Assembly: GCF_023278185.1 (NCBI RefSeq)
Contig: NZ_CP066356.1
Coordinates: 5,138,001-5,202,000 of the forward strand
DNA from: Bradyrhizobium elkanii USDA 76
GTDB taxonomy: Bacteria > Pseudomonadota > Alphaproteobacteria > Rhizobiales > Xanthobacteraceae
Direction: 5' to 3'
Length of the DNA stretch: 64,000 nt
Shown here: positions 35,495 through 46,300 of the stretch, piece after piece
How the letters are laid out: each line of letters starts with the position of its first letter
Numbering within the stretch: the first letter of the stretch is position 1
The notes under the pieces: generated by a model
Seen by the model: the letters and a program-made list of their open reading frames with translations, nothing else
The model's database searches: none
Told to the model about the DNA's origin: nothing
Made by a program: the position numbers and the translations under genes

Positions 35495-36398
35495 ACCAGG
35501 CCAGCACGCGGCCGTCGATCAAGAGCAGCGCGCTCGCGATCACCAGCGCGCCGAGCACCTCGCGCAGCGCGATCGGCTCGCCGAGCACGAGATATCCGAG
35601 CAGCATCGCGGTGACCGGAATCAGCAGCGTCACCAGCATCACATTGGTCGCGCCGGAACGCTGCAGGATCTGAAAGAACACGATATAGGCCAGCGCCGTC
35701 GACAACGCCGCGAGCCCGAGCACGGCGAGCCACGTCGTTGCGTGGGGCATCGGCAGCAGCCACGGCCGATCGACGACGGCGGCGATGGGCGCCATCAGCA
35801 CCGCCGAGGCGATCATCTGGAACGTCGCCGTCCCAAGCGGCGGCAGCCGCTGCGGCAGCCGCCGCCCGACCAGCGCCGCGAGGCCGTAGCTGAAAGCGCC
35901 CGCGAGACACAGCAGGATGCCGATGCCCTGCCGGCTCTCGAAACCGAGCGCATCGCCATGCAGGATCGCAACCCCGATCAGCCCGACCAGGACGCCCGCC
36001 ACGCGGCGCGCCTGCAGCCGCTCCTCGCCGGCCACCGCCATCACGATCACCGTGAACAGCGGCGTCGTCGCGTTGAGGATCGAGGCCAGCCCGCTCGGAA
36101 TATAGGTCTGCCCGAACACGATCAGCGCAAACGGCAGCACATTGTTGAACAGCCCCATCGCCGCAAACGGCGCCCAGCCGGACAGGCCGCGTGGGAATTC
36201 GATTCCGGCGGCCCGCAGCAGCGGCAGCAAGATGATCGTGCCGAGCACGACGCGCAGCAGCACCAGGGTCAGCGGCGGCAGTTCGCGCAGGATCACGCCG
36301 TTGAAGAAGAACGAGCCGCCCCACAGCACCGACAGCAGGACAAGCAGCCCCCAGTCGCGACGATCGATGCGGTTGTCGGCGGAAGGCATATCTGGCAC
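35454..36398 (-). CDS. EamA/DMT-superfamily permease
   Basis: A 314-aa protein with ten hydrophobic segments arranged as two EamA repeats; the first starts WGLLVLLSVLWGGSFFFNGV and the second GIGILLCLAGAFSYGLAALV. The short charged N-terminus is cytosolic. An internal Met4 is an alternative start. DMT proteins export or import amino acids and other metabolites; no substrate can be assigned. Its last 41 nt overlap the end of the carbamoyltransferase gene on the other strand. Confidence 0.9.
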   Translation of the reverse strand: MPDMPSADNRIDRRDWGLLVLLSVLWGGSFFFNGVILRELPPLTLVLLRVVLGTIILLPLLRAAGIEFPRGLSGWAPFAAMGLFNNVLPFALIVFGQTYIPSGLASILNATTPLFTVIVMAVAGEERLQARRVAGVLVGLIGVAILHGDALGFESRQGIGILLCLAGAFSYGLAALVGRRLPQRLPPLGTATFQMIASAVLMAPIAAVVDRPWLLPMPHATTWLAVLGLAALSTALAYIVFFQILQRSGATNVMLVTLLIPVTAMLLGYLVLGEPIALREVLGALVIASALLLIDGRVLAWFSRGPASTPHTIR

Positions 36399-36473
36399 TC
36401 ACCTGCAGTCGGACAGGTGACTAGCGCGGCGCCGCGAATATTCCCACCCGATTTCCGTGAATGGCGGCCCCGC

Positions 36474-37343
36474 CTATTTCGGCCGCGACACGATCTCGAT
36501 CATCTGGCCCTCGTCGGCGTCGGGCGCATGGGCCTTCGCCTTGTCGTAGGCGGCGAGCGCGGCGCGGCTGACGGGCACGCCGGGCAGCAAGGTCTCGGCG
36601 AGCCGCACGGCGTAGTCGGCATCCTTGTGGCGCAGCGCCGCGGTGAACGATGCACCGGAGAAGTTGCGGTCGATCATCCGCTTGCTGTGGCGGATCACCT
36701 GCGGGCTTGCCACCGCGCCGGTCGCCAGCGCCTCGGCCACCAATTGCATGTCGAGGCCCGCCTGCTCGGCGATCGCCACGCCCTCGGCGAGGCTTGCGAT
36801 CTGCACCGCGCCGATCAGGTTGTTGATCAGCTTGAACACGGTGCCGGTGCCGACCGGGCCGAAATGCCGGATCGTGCTGCCGATCGGCGCGAGATAAGGT
36901 TGCGCGCGTTCGAGATCGGCTGGATCAGCTCCCACCAGCAGCGTCAGCTTGCCGGCGGCCGCCGCCTCCGGCAGGCCGGTGACCGGACAATCGATGTAGA
37001 TCAGGCCGCGGCTGTTGAGCTCGCGCGCCATCTCGAGCGTATGCTGGTACGAGACCGTGGAGCATTCGATCGCGAGCGTGCCGGCTTTCATGTTGGCGGC
37101 AGCGCCGTCCTTGGTCAGCCAGACCGCGCGTGAGGCCTCGTCGTCGGCGACCATGGTCACGACAGCATCGGCGTCGATCGCGGCATCCTCCGGCGAGGTT
37201 GCCCACAGCGCGCCACGGGCAATCAGGTCCGCGGCCTTGGCCTTGCTCCGGTTCCACACCGCGACCGTGAAGCCGGCATCGAGGTAACGGCCGGCCATGC
37301 CGTGGCCCATGCGTCCCAATCCGATGAATGCGACGCGCGGCAT
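36474..37343 (-). CDS. NAD(P)-dependent beta-hydroxyacid dehydrogenase (HIBADH family)
   Basis: A 289-aa enzyme. The N-terminal Rossmann domain begins VAFIGLGRMGHGMAGRYL. The substrate-binding block is DCPVTGLPEAAAAGKL (around 120-135), and the catalytic lysine is in GTGTVFKLINNLIGAV (about Lys171). It oxidises or reduces a 3-hydroxyacid such as 3-hydroxyisobutyrate, tartronate semialdehyde or a related short acid. It lies 3 nt downstream of prfB on the same strand, an unusual but plausible operon partner. Confidence 0.9.
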   Translation of the reverse strand: MPRVAFIGLGRMGHGMAGRYLDAGFTVAVWNRSKAKAADLIARGALWATSPEDAAIDADAVVTMVADDEASRAVWLTKDGAAANMKAGTLAIECSTVSYQHTLEMARELNSRGLIYIDCPVTGLPEAAAAGKLTLLVGADPADLERAQPYLAPIGSTIRHFGPVGTGTVFKLINNLIGAVQIASLAEGVAIAEQAGLDMQLVAEALATGAVASPQVIRHSKRMIDRNFSGASFTAALRHKDADYAVRLAETLLPGVPVSRAALAAYDKAKAHAPDADEGQMIEIVSRPK

Positions 37344-37346
37344 GGG

Positions 37347-38478
37347 CTAATCCACATCCTCGACGGAGCCGGGCCCGGTGCCGAAGGCACGCTGCGCCAA
37401 GGTCGCCGCCATGAATTCATCGAGGTCGCCATCGAGCACCCCCGACGTGTCGGAGGTCTGCACACCGGTGCGCAGGTCCTTCACCATTTGATAGGGCTGC
37501 AGCACATAGGAGCGGATCTGGTGACCCCAGCCGATATCGGTCTTGGCGGCCTGATCGGCTGCCGCCTGCTCCTCGCGCTTCTTCAGCTCGATCTCATAGA
37601 GCCGCGCGCGCAGCATGTCCCAGGCCTGCGCCCGGTTCTTGTGCTGGGAGCGGCCGGCCTGGCAGACCACCGCGATGCCGGTCGGGATGTGCGTCAGGCG
37701 CACCGCCGACTCGGTCTTGTTGACGTGCTGACCGCCGGCGCCGCCCGACCGCATGGTGTCGGTGCGGACATCGGACTCCTTGATCTCGATCTTGATAGAG
37801 TCGTCGATCACGGGGAAGATCTGCACCGACGAGAACGAGGTGTGCCGCCGCGCGTTGGAATCGAACGGCGAGATGCGCACCAGGCGATGCACGCCGGCCT
37901 CGGTCTTCAGCCAGCCATAGGCATTGTGGCCGGAGATCTGGATGGTGGCGGACTTGATGCCGGCTTCTTCACCCTGGGACTCTTCGAGGAACTCGATCTT
38001 GAAGCCGTGCTTCTCCGCCCAGCGCGTGTACATGCGCAGCAGCATCTGCGCCCAGTCCTGGCTCTCGGTGCCGCCGGCGCCGGCATGGACTTCGAGATAG
38101 GAATCGAACTTATCGGCCTCGCCCGACAGCAGCGCCTCCAGCTCGCGCCGGGCAACCTCCTTCTTGAGGTCCTTGAGCGCCTTCTCGGCCTCAGTGACCA
38201 CGCCTTCGTCGTTCTCGGCCTCGCCGAGCTCGATCATGCCGATATTGTCCTCGAGCTCGCGCTCGACCTTGCCGATGCCCGAGAGCGCGTCCTCCAGTGA
38301 GGTGCGCTCCTGCATCAGCCGCTGGGCCTTCTGGGGATCGTTCCAGAGGTTGGAGTCTTCTGCGAGCTTGTTCAGCTCAGCGAGGCGTGCCGTCGATTGT
38401 TCGACGTCAAAGATGCCTCCTCAGCAGCCCGACTGACTGCTTGATCTCTTCAACAAGGCGTTCGATTTCCGCGCGCAT
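37347..38478 (-). CDS. prfB: Peptide chain release factor 2 (needs programmed +1 frameshift)
   Basis: RF2 releases peptides at UGA and UAA. Translation starts at ATG 38478 ([17 protein letters not shown]), reaches an in-frame UGA as codon 24 (38409-38407), and continues in the +1 frame to give 376 aa. The SPF tripeptide that reads UGA is at about 203-205 and the catalytic GGQ at about 248-250. The UGA-dependent frameshift gives autoregulation, as in E. coli. Without allowing for it, the gene would appear to start at an internal Met. It lies 106 nt downstream of the PBP1A gene. Confidence 0.96.
38406..38421 (-). promoter_or_regulatory. prfB: prfB programmed frameshift signal
   Basis: On the minus strand the sequence reads AGGAGG-CAT-CTT-TGA-C. 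The internal Shine-Dalgarno AGGAGG (38421-38416), the slippery CTT (38412-38410), the stop TGA (38409-38407) and the following C match the order and spacing of the E. coli prfB site. The +1 frame resumes at GAC (38408-38406) as [14 protein letters not shown]. Confidence 0.96.
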
Positions 38479-38584
38479 GGTCTTTCAGGTGTTGGCTAAA
38501 AAGGTTCCGGGGGATGTAGCGACCGGCGCGGCAAAGCGCAATCGGCTTGGCCGCACTATCCCGGCGATTTGGCCGGATCGGCCG

Positions 38585-41086
38585 CTAGTAAAGCCCCCCG
38601 GTTCCCGGGCGCATGAAGAAGCCGCCATCCGGCTGGGCCCCATTCTGCGACGGCTGGGGGCCAGGCGCCGGGCTGCGCCCATCGGCATCGGCGACGCCGA
38701 TGACCGAGTAGTTCTCCGGCGGCGCGGTGCCCGGCTTGAAGGCTTCGAGGATGGTGTTGCCGCCGTCGCCGGGACCGGCGCGCATGCCGCTCTTGGCGTC
38801 GACGCGGATCAGCTTGATGCCGGCCGGAACCTTGAACGGCGTCGGCGGCTTGTCGGCGAGCGCAAGCTTGAGGAAGTCGCGGGCGATCGGCGCTGCGACG
38901 TGGCCGCCGGTGGCGGCACGGCCGAGATTGCGCGGCTTGTCGTAGCCCATGTAGACGCCGACCGCGAGATCGGGCGAGAAGCCGACGAACCAGACGTCCT
39001 TCTCGTCGTTGGTGGTGCCGGTCTTGCCGGCAATCGGCTTGCCGACCTCCTTCACAACGGTCGCGGTGCCGCGCTGGACCACACCTTCCATCATCTCGGT
39101 GATCTGGTAGGCGGTCATCGGATCGAGCACCTGCTCGCGGCGGTCGACGAGCTGCGGCTCCGGCTGGCTCTTCCAGCCACCGGGCGCGTCGCAGCCGCGG
39201 CATTCGCGGGTGTCGTGCTTGAAAATGGTATGGCCGTAGCGATCCTGGATGCGATCGATCAGCGTCGGCTTCACCCGGCGGCCGCCATTGGCGAACATCG
39301 AATAGGCCGTGACCATGCGCATCACGGTGGTCTCGCCGGCACCCAGCGCATACGACAGATAGTTCGGCAATTCGTCATAGACGCCGAAGCGCTTGGCGTA
39401 TTCGCCGACCAGCGGCATGCCGATATCCTGCGCGAGGCGCACCGTCACGGTGTTGAGCGAGCGCTGCAACGCGTTGCGCAGCGTGGTCGGGCCGTAATAC
39501 TTGCCGGTCGAATAGTTTTCCGGCCGCCACACGCCGGCGCCCTGCCCCTGATCGATCTCGATCGGCGCGTCGATCACGGTGGTCGACGGCGTATAGCCGT
39601 TGTCCAGCGCCGACGAGTACACGATCGGCTTGAACGACGAACCCGGCTGCCGGTAGGCCTGCGTCGCGCGGTTGAACTGGCTCTGGTCGAACGAGAAGCC
39701 GCCGACCATCGCGAGGACGCGGCCGGTCCACGGATCCATCGCCACCATGGCGCCGGACACTTCAGGCAATTGCCGCAGGCGATACTGGCCTTCGACCGCG
39801 TTGCCGTCCTTGGTCACCAGCGGGTCAGCGTAGATCACGTCACCCGGCTGCAGCACCTGCGAAACGGCGGTCGGCGCCTTGCCCTTGGTCTTGGCCCAGC
39901 GCACGCCGTCCATCGTGATGATGCCGGTCTGCCGCTCCTTGCTGACCGCGCCGCCGAGTTCGCGGCCCGGCTGGAAGCCGATCCGCGCCGACTGATCGCT
40001 GGTCTCGAGCACGACGGCCATCCGCCACGGCGAGATGTCGGACAGCGACTTCACGTCGGCAAGCTTGACGCCCCAGTCACCGGAAATGTCGAGCTTGTGC
40101 AGCGCCCCGCGCCAACCCTGCGCCTCGTCGTAGTTGACGAGACCCGCGACCATGGTCTTGCGCGCCATCACCTGGATCTTGGGATCGAGCGTGGTGCGCA
40201 CCGACAGGCCGCCCTCGTAGAGCTTCTTTTCGCCGTAACGCTCGAAGATGTCGCGGCGGACCTCCTCGGCGAAATATTCGCCGGCGAAGATGTGCGCGCC
40301 GTTCGAGCGGCTGGTGACGTTGAGCGGGTCCTTGCGCGCCTTGTCGGCGTCGGCCTGCTTGATCCAGCCGTTCTCCAGCAGGCGGTCGATCACATAGTTG
40401 CGGCGCTCGATCGCGCGGTCGCGGTTGCGCACCGGATGCAGCGCGGCCGGCGCTTTCGGCAGCGCGGCGAGATAGGACGCTTCCGCGATCGTCAGCTCGT
40501 TGACCGACTTGTCGAAGTAGACCAGCGACGCCGCCGCGACGCCGTAGGCGCCAAGCCCGAGATAGATTTCGTTCAAATAGAGCTCGAGGATGCGGTCCTT
40601 GGAATAGGCGCGCTCGATGCGCATCGCCAGCAACGCTTCCTTGATCTTGCGGCTGAACGAGACCTCGTTGGTGAGCAGGAAGTTTTTCGCGACCTGCTGG
40701 GTGATGGTCGAGGCGCCTTGCGGGCGACGGTTCGAGCCGTAGTTCTGCGCATAAAGAATCGCAGCACGCGCCATGCCCTGATAGTCGATGCCGCCGTGCT
40801 CGTAGAAGTTCTTGTCTTCGGCGGCGAGGAAGGCGTTGATCACGAGCTTCGGCACCGCCTGGATCGGCAGATAGAGCCGGCGCTCCTTGGAGTATTCGCC
40901 AAGCAGCGCGCCGTCGGCGGCATGCACGCGGGTCATCACCGGCGGCTCATAGTCCTGCAGCTGCGAGTAGTCGGGCAGGTCCTTGGAGAAATGCCAGATG
41001 GCGCCAGCGACGGCGGCGACACCGACCAGGAACACGACGGTTCCGGCGGCGAACAAGAAACCCATAAACCGCACGAGCAGGCGCAT
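38585..41086 (-). CDS. mrcA: Penicillin-binding protein 1A (bifunctional)
   Basis: An 833-aa class A PBP. A short cytosolic N-terminus is followed by one membrane segment (FLFAAGTVVFLVGVAAVAGAI), then the GT51 glycosyltransferase with EDKNFYEHGGID and STITQQVAKN, then an OB-type insert. The transpeptidase domain has the nucleophile motif SSFKP, the SLN triad and KTGTT. It polymerises and crosslinks peptidoglycan at the inner membrane. The C-terminal 50 residues are Pro/Gly-rich. It is in line with the amidase gene (237 nt away), both cell-wall functions. The gene is also called ponA. Confidence 0.96.
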   Translation of the reverse strand: MRLLVRFMGFLFAAGTVVFLVGVAAVAGAIWHFSKDLPDYSQLQDYEPPVMTRVHAADGALLGEYSKERRLYLPIQAVPKLVINAFLAAEDKNFYEHGGIDYQGMARAAILYAQNYGSNRRPQGASTITQQVAKNFLLTNEVSFSRKIKEALLAMRIERAYSKDRILELYLNEIYLGLGAYGVAAASLVYFDKSVNELTIAEASYLAALPKAPAALHPVRNRDRAIERRNYVIDRLLENGWIKQADADKARKDPLNVTSRSNGAHIFAGEYFAEEVRRDIFERYGEKKLYEGGLSVRTTLDPKIQVMARKTMVAGLVNYDEAQGWRGALHKLDISGDWGVKLADVKSLSDISPWRMAVVLETSDQSARIGFQPGRELGGAVSKERQTGIITMDGVRWAKTKGKAPTAVSQVLQPGDVIYADPLVTKDGNAVEGQYRLRQLPEVSGAMVAMDPWTGRVLAMVGGFSFDQSQFNRATQAYRQPGSSFKPIVYSSALDNGYTPSTTVIDAPIEIDQGQGAGVWRPENYSTGKYYGPTTLRNALQRSLNTVTVRLAQDIGMPLVGEYAKRFGVYDELPNYLSYALGAGETTVMRMVTAYSMFANGGRRVKPTLIDRIQDRYGHTIFKHDTRECRGCDAPGGWKSQPEPQLVDRREQVLDPMTAYQITEMMEGVVQRGTATVVKEVGKPIAGKTGTTNDEKDVWFVGFSPDLAVGVYMGYDKPRNLGRAATGGHVAAPIARDFLKLALADKPPTPFKVPAGIKLIRVDAKSGMRAGPGDGGNTILEAFKPGTAPPENYSVIGVADADGRSPAPGPQPSQNGAQPDGGFFMRPGTGGLY

Positions 41087-41323
41087 TATCGACGTTCCGT
41101 TCCTACCCTCCGGCGCTCAGTCGTCAGAAGCGCCTGTCCAAGAGTGCGAAAGCCTCACACAACGAAGCTTTGGCCCAGCGAGCCACCTTGCGCACGCGAA
41201 TATACAAGAGCCGCCGGACAATATGGTCGATTCTGGGGACCTGCGGTCCATTGTCTATACCGTCGCGGCTGTGGCCAAACTAGGGCTTCGGCGCAACGGC
41301 CCCGGCTTTTCAGCGGGCCGGTT

Positions 41324-42634
41324 TCACTTTGCCGACCCGGCAGTTGCCAGCCGTTTGGCGAAGAAGGTGTCGATCGCCTGCACCATCGAGCCGACCGCCT
41401 TGTTCCGCCAGCTCTCGGAGACGAGGTGCTCGAGGTCGCCCTTGTTGGAGACGTAGCCGATCTCGACCAGCACGGACGGCACGTCGGGCGCCTTCAGCAC
41501 CCGGAAGCCGGCCGACTTGAGCGGATGCTTGTGCATCCGCACCGTGGTCCTCATCTCGTCCATCAGAAGACGGGCGAAGCGATTGGAGAACGTCTTGGTT
41601 TCACGCTGCGCGAGGTCGATCAGGATGTCGGCGACCTCGGTCGGCTCGTCGGTCAGGTTCACACCGGCGATGGCGTCGGCCTTGTTTTCCGCCTCCGCCA
41701 GCCGTTCGGCCTCGGCGTCGGAGGCCTTGTCCGACACCGTGTAGATCGTGGCGCCCTGGGCATCGCCCTCGCGGCGCGGCAGGGCGTCGGCGTGGATCGA
41801 GACGAACAGCGCCGCCGATTGGGAGCGCGCGATCTTCACCCGATCATTGAGCGGGATGAAGGTGTCGTCGGACCTCGTCATGACCACCCGATACTTTCCC
41901 GACTTCTCGATCCGGTCGCGCAGGGCAAGGCCAAAGCCCAGCACCAGGTTCTTCTCGGTCTGGTCGCCGGATTGGGTGCCGTTGTCGATGCCGCCGTGAC
42001 CGGGATCGATCACGATCAGCGGACGCGCGTCGGTGACCGCGACCGGCGGCAGCGCCGCCGAGGTGACGGCCGGAATGGTCGCGGTGGTGGATTCGGAAAT
42101 CGCCGGCTTCGATTCGGGCCGGCTCGCGGGCGCCAGCGACTGCACGAAGCTGGTGCGGTCGACCTCCTCGAAGTCCAGCACCAGCCGCGGCGGCTGGCCG
42201 TTGGCGGCGTCGAGCACGTAGGAGTTGGCAATCTTCACCGGTCCGGTCAGATCGAACACGATCCGCGAGCCGCCGGGCATCACGAGGCCATAGCGGAACG
42301 CCTTCACCAGGCCCCGCCCCGCCGAGCCGGTGCCGGTCGCGAGCTGGAAATCGACCTGCGGGATATCGACCACGACGCGGTAGGGGTCGGCCAGCGGAAA
42401 GGCGCGAAATTCGATCTTCTGGTCGAGGTCGAGGATGAATCGGGTCTGCTTGGCGTCGCCGGCGAGCCTGGCGCCGGATGCGATCGGGAAATTCGGGGCG
42501 CTCGCGGCCAGCGCGGGCGGGGCGTTCTGCGGTCCCTCGGCGGCGCTCGGGGCGCCGGCAATGGCAAACACCGATGTTGCGGCGCACAACAGCCCGCATC
42601 CCAGAAAAACAAGGTGTTTTGCGCGGTTCGCCAC
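41324..42634 (-). CDS. N-acetylmuramoyl-L-alanine amidase (AmiC-like)
   Basis: A 436-aa periplasmic protein with a signal peptide (HLVFLGCGLLCAATSVFAIAG). An AMIN domain (residues about 50-150, FRAFPLADPYRVVVDIPQV) targets peptidoglycan or the divisome. The C-terminal Amidase_3 domain has zinc ligands in VIDPGHGGIDNG (His), the Glu in QTEKNLVL, HADAL (His) and the catalytic Glu in SVLVEIGYVSN. It cleaves the amide between MurNAc and the stem peptide during cell separation. It is divergent from rne. Confidence 0.94.
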   Translation of the reverse strand: MANRAKHLVFLGCGLLCAATSVFAIAGAPSAAEGPQNAPPALAASAPNFPIASGARLAGDAKQTRFILDLDQKIEFRAFPLADPYRVVVDIPQVDFQLATGTGSAGRGLVKAFRYGLVMPGGSRIVFDLTGPVKIANSYVLDAANGQPPRLVLDFEEVDRTSFVQSLAPASRPESKPAISESTTATIPAVTSAALPPVAVTDARPLIVIDPGHGGIDNGTQSGDQTEKNLVLGFGLALRDRIEKSGKYRVVMTRSDDTFIPLNDRVKIARSQSAALFVSIHADALPRREGDAQGATIYTVSDKASDAEAERLAEAENKADAIAGVNLTDEPTEVADILIDLAQRETKTFSNRFARLLMDEMRTTVRMHKHPLKSAGFRVLKAPDVPSVLVEIGYVSNKGDLEHLVSESWRNKAVGSMVQAIDTFFAKRLATAGSAK

Positions 42635-43339
42635 CCGATTCGTAGCCTCCCAGCTGCTTCTTACCGCATTAGAACCACACGGTTAATCGCCCCCTAATGA
42701 CGCTCCAGCGAAAAGAACCGAGTGTTGCGGCGGCGTGACGCTTCCCTTGCACGCGGCGGTCAATCCACGTATGTACGAGGTGCTGACGGCTAGTACTCCC
42801 GGTTGTGTCGCGTTCAGCCTCCCGGTGCAGCGGTGGAACCTTCCTGATCGAAGATCCCGCCGTGTTTTTCCGGTCCCTCCCCAGCCAGCGCCGCGCGCGG
42901 CTGACACGGAGTGGCGGATTCAAGCCCGAGCGGCGTCCGGTCCCAGGCACACTCCCTCGCCAGAGGGACGGTTTGAGACACGGCATAACCGATTATCCGG
43001 TCCCTTGGGGCCTCGATATGCGATGGCCGGCAGGCGCTTCGGCGCCAGACGGGGCTTTCAGCAAAAGATACGGCGGTATTTGTCGCCGCCAACATGTTTA
43101 GACGGGCCGACGCTTAATGCGCCAGACTGCATTGCCGACCAGGATCCCCCGAATGATCGCGCTGACGCGAGGTGAAAGCTTCGCCCGTCGCATCATCCCG
43201 GTGAGTTCCCGTCCGGCGCTGCGCCGCGAGATGCGTTTCGGCCTTCCCCTCACCCCCGAATCAGGTGGACCGTCGCGTCACCGGGCGGCGCAGTTTGCGC
43301 GCGCCATGATCCGCGCCCGCCGCCGTCAAGAGCTCCAAA
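42635..43339. other. Long divergent region with the rne leader
   Basis: About 705 nt between the amidase and rne genes. A weak promoter-like TTGCAC-N17-TATGTA lies near 42748-42776 on the plus strand, which would give a leader of roughly 560 nt. Long structured leaders mediate RNase E autoregulation in E. coli, and the same may hold here (inference). An open frame at 42735-43175 is Arg/Pro-rich with no family look and is not called. Confidence 0.45.
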
Positions 43340-46300
43340 ATGCCCAACAAGATGTTGATCGATGCCACCCACCCGGAAGAGACCCGGGTCGTCGTGGTCC
43401 GTGGCAATCGCGTCGAAGAGTTTGATTTCGAGACCGCCCAGCGCAAACAGCTGCGCGGCAACATTTATCTCGCCAAGGTTACGCGCGTAGAGCCGTCGCT
43501 GCAGGCCGCCTTCATCGAGTATGGCGGCAACCGGCACGGCTTCCTGGCCTTCAGCGAAATCCATCCCGACTACTACCAGATCCCGGTCGCCGACCGTCAG
43601 GCGCTGATCGAAGCCGACGAGCGCGCCCACCGCGAGGCCGAGGAAGAGCACGAGAACCGCGGCCATCGCCGCCGGTCGCGCCATCGCAACGCCCGTCGCC
43701 GCGGCCATGGCGAGCGCGTCCAGAGCGAGGTGATCGAGGGCGCGAACGACACCCAGGCGCTGCCCACCATCGAGGCCCACGAACATCCCGTCGATGCCGA
43801 GCATCACGAACATGATGCCGGGCACTACGATCACGGCGTGGTTGCCCACGAAGGCCACGAGCATGAGGCGCATGATCATGCGCATCACGAGGACCATGAG
43901 CATCACCATGATCATGGGCAAGATGATCGTGACCACGACGATCATGGCCACCACGATCATGGTCACGACGACCATCACGATCACGATCATGCCCATGATC
44001 ACGACCACGCCGCCGAGGTGAGCGAGGCGGCGGTTGCCGACGCCCCGTCCGACCCCGTCGTTGCTGTGGTCGAAGCCTCCGCCGCGTCGGCCGCGCCCGA
44101 GACCGTCGAGGCGGTCGAGGTCAATCATGAGCCCGAGCGCGCCCATGAGGAGCAGATCGAGGAAAACGCCGCGCATGCCGACGATGCGCCGCATGTGGCG
44201 TCCGACGACGTTCACGTCGCCGCCGATGAACAGGCGGTCGGCGAATATGGCGCGCTCGCCGAGGTGGTCGCGCCCGAGACCGGGCCTGGCGATGAGGCCG
44301 GCGAAGACGACGAAGAGGATGACGGCGAGGAAGGCGAGGAAGAGGACGTGGTCGAGTCGGTCGGCGGCGACGACGTGCTCGAGGAGGTTCCGGAGCGCCC
44401 GTTCCGCCCGCGCCGCCAGTACAAGATCCAGGAAGTGATCAAGCGCCGGCAGGTGATGCTGGTGCAGGTCGTCAAGGAAGAGCGCGGCAACAAGGGCGCC
44501 GCGCTGACCACCTATCTGTCGCTCGCCGGCCGCTACGCCGTGCTGATGCCCAACACCGCGCGCGGCGGCGGCATCAGCCGCAAGATCACCTCCGCCCAGG
44601 ACCGTTCGCGGCTGAAGGAAGTGGTGCAGGATCTCGACGTGCCCGAGGGCATGGGGATCATCCTGCGCACCGCCGGCGCCTCCCGCAGCAAGCCGGAGAT
44701 CAAGCGCGACTTCGAGTATCTGATCCGGATGTGGGAAACGGTGCGCGACCTGACGCTGAAGTCGCAGGCGCCGACGCTGGTCTACGAGGAAGGCTCGCTG
44801 ATCAAGCGCTCGCTGCGCGACCTCTACAACAAGGAGATCGACGAGATCCAGGTGGCGGGCGAAGCCGGCTACCGCGAAGCGCGCGACTTCATGAAGATGC
44901 TGATGCCGGCCAATGTGCGCGCGGTGAAGCAGTATCGCGACGGCCAGCCGCTGTTCTCGCGCATGGGCGTCGAAAGCCAGCTCGACGCGATGTTCTCGCC
45001 GACCGTGCAGTTGCGCTCCGGCGGCTACATCGTGATCAACCAGACCGAGGCGCTGGTCTCGATCGATGTCAACTCCGGCCGCGCCACGCGCGAGCACCAT
45101 ATCGAGGACACCGCGCTCAAGACCAATCTGGAAGCGGCGGAAGAAGTCGCGCGCCAACTGCGCCTGCGTGACCTCGCCGGCCTGATCGTTATCGACTTCA
45201 TCGACATGGACGAGAAGCGCAACAACCGCGCGGTCGAGCGCAAGCTGTCCGACTGCCTGCGCCAGGACCGTGCGCGGATCCAGGTCGGCCGCATCTCGCA
45301 TTTCGGCCTCTTGGAGATGTCGCGCCAGCGCATCCGCGCCAGCGTGCTCGAAAGCTCGACGGAGCCCTGCCCGCAATGCGGCGGAAGCGGTCACGTTCGT
45401 TCGGTCTCGTCGGTGGCGCTGCAGCTGTTGCGCGGCATCGAGGAAATCCTGATGAAGGGCGCGACCCACAATCTGGTGGTCCGCACCCGGACCGACGTCG
45501 CGCTCTACGTGCTCAATCACAAGCGCGGCCATCTGCGCGATCTCGAAGACTCCTTCCGGGTTTCGCTGTCGATCGTCGCGGATGCCACGGTGCATGGCCA
45601 GCAGTCCTACATCATCGACCGCGGCGAGCAGGTGCATACGCTCGAAGCCGCCAAGGCGCTGCTCGCTGCGCAGGCTGCCGCTGCGCCGGCCCAGGCCGAA
45701 GAGGCCGATGACGAGGAAGAGCTGTTCGAATACGAGGCCGAGATCGAGACCGACGAGACCGAGGGCCTCGCCGACGAGCGGGCGGCCGGTGATGAATCGG
45801 GCTCCGCCGAGGGCGAAGGCGACGGTCAGCGCCGCAAGCGTCGCCGCCGGCGCCGCGGCCGCGGTGGCGGCAGCGAGGCGCGTGAAGGCGCCCAGCAGCC
45901 GCGCGAGGACGGCGATCTCATGCATGTCCTGCCCGAAGGCACCGAGGCGGTTGCCGCCGCCGATGCCGAAGCTGATGAGGACGAAGGCGACGAGCAGCAG
46001 GGCGCTGCCCGCGACGACCAGGCCGGCAATGGCGATCGCCGTCCGCGGCGCCGCGGACGTCGTGGCGGCCGCCGCCGGCGCGGCAGCGGCGGACCGGACG
46101 ACGGTCTCGCCGGATCGATCTCCGATGAGTTGAGCCCGGCGACTGCTTCGGAGGCCTCCGACGCAGTGGCCGATTTCGACAGCCATGATGCGGAGCCGGC
46201 TCCCTGGCTGGCGCAGCCCGAGCTGGTCGCCGAGCCGCCGGAGTGGCAGCCGACCGAGGCCGCGCCTGTTGAGCCGGTCGCGGCACCCGAGCCCGAAACT

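Noticed and set aside
37347..38478. prfB as a frameshifted pseudogene
   Set aside because: The break is exactly at AGGAGG-CAT-CTT-TGA-C, the known programmed signal, and both parts join into a normal RF2.
38297..42697. 1466-codon plus-strand open frame opposite prfB, PBP1A and the amidase
   Set aside because: The three minus-strand genes have full motif sets; the plus frame is compositional shadow of a GC-rich genome.
42735..43175. Open frame in the rne leader
   Set aside because: No ribosome-binding site, Arg/Pro-rich composition and no recognisable fold; it more likely belongs to the leader RNA.
43250..46186. 978-codon minus-strand frame opposite rne, with hydrophobic runs
   Set aside because: The hydrophobic stretches (MIVIVMVVVTM-like) are the reverse complement of the His/Asp repeat codons; rne is unmistakable.
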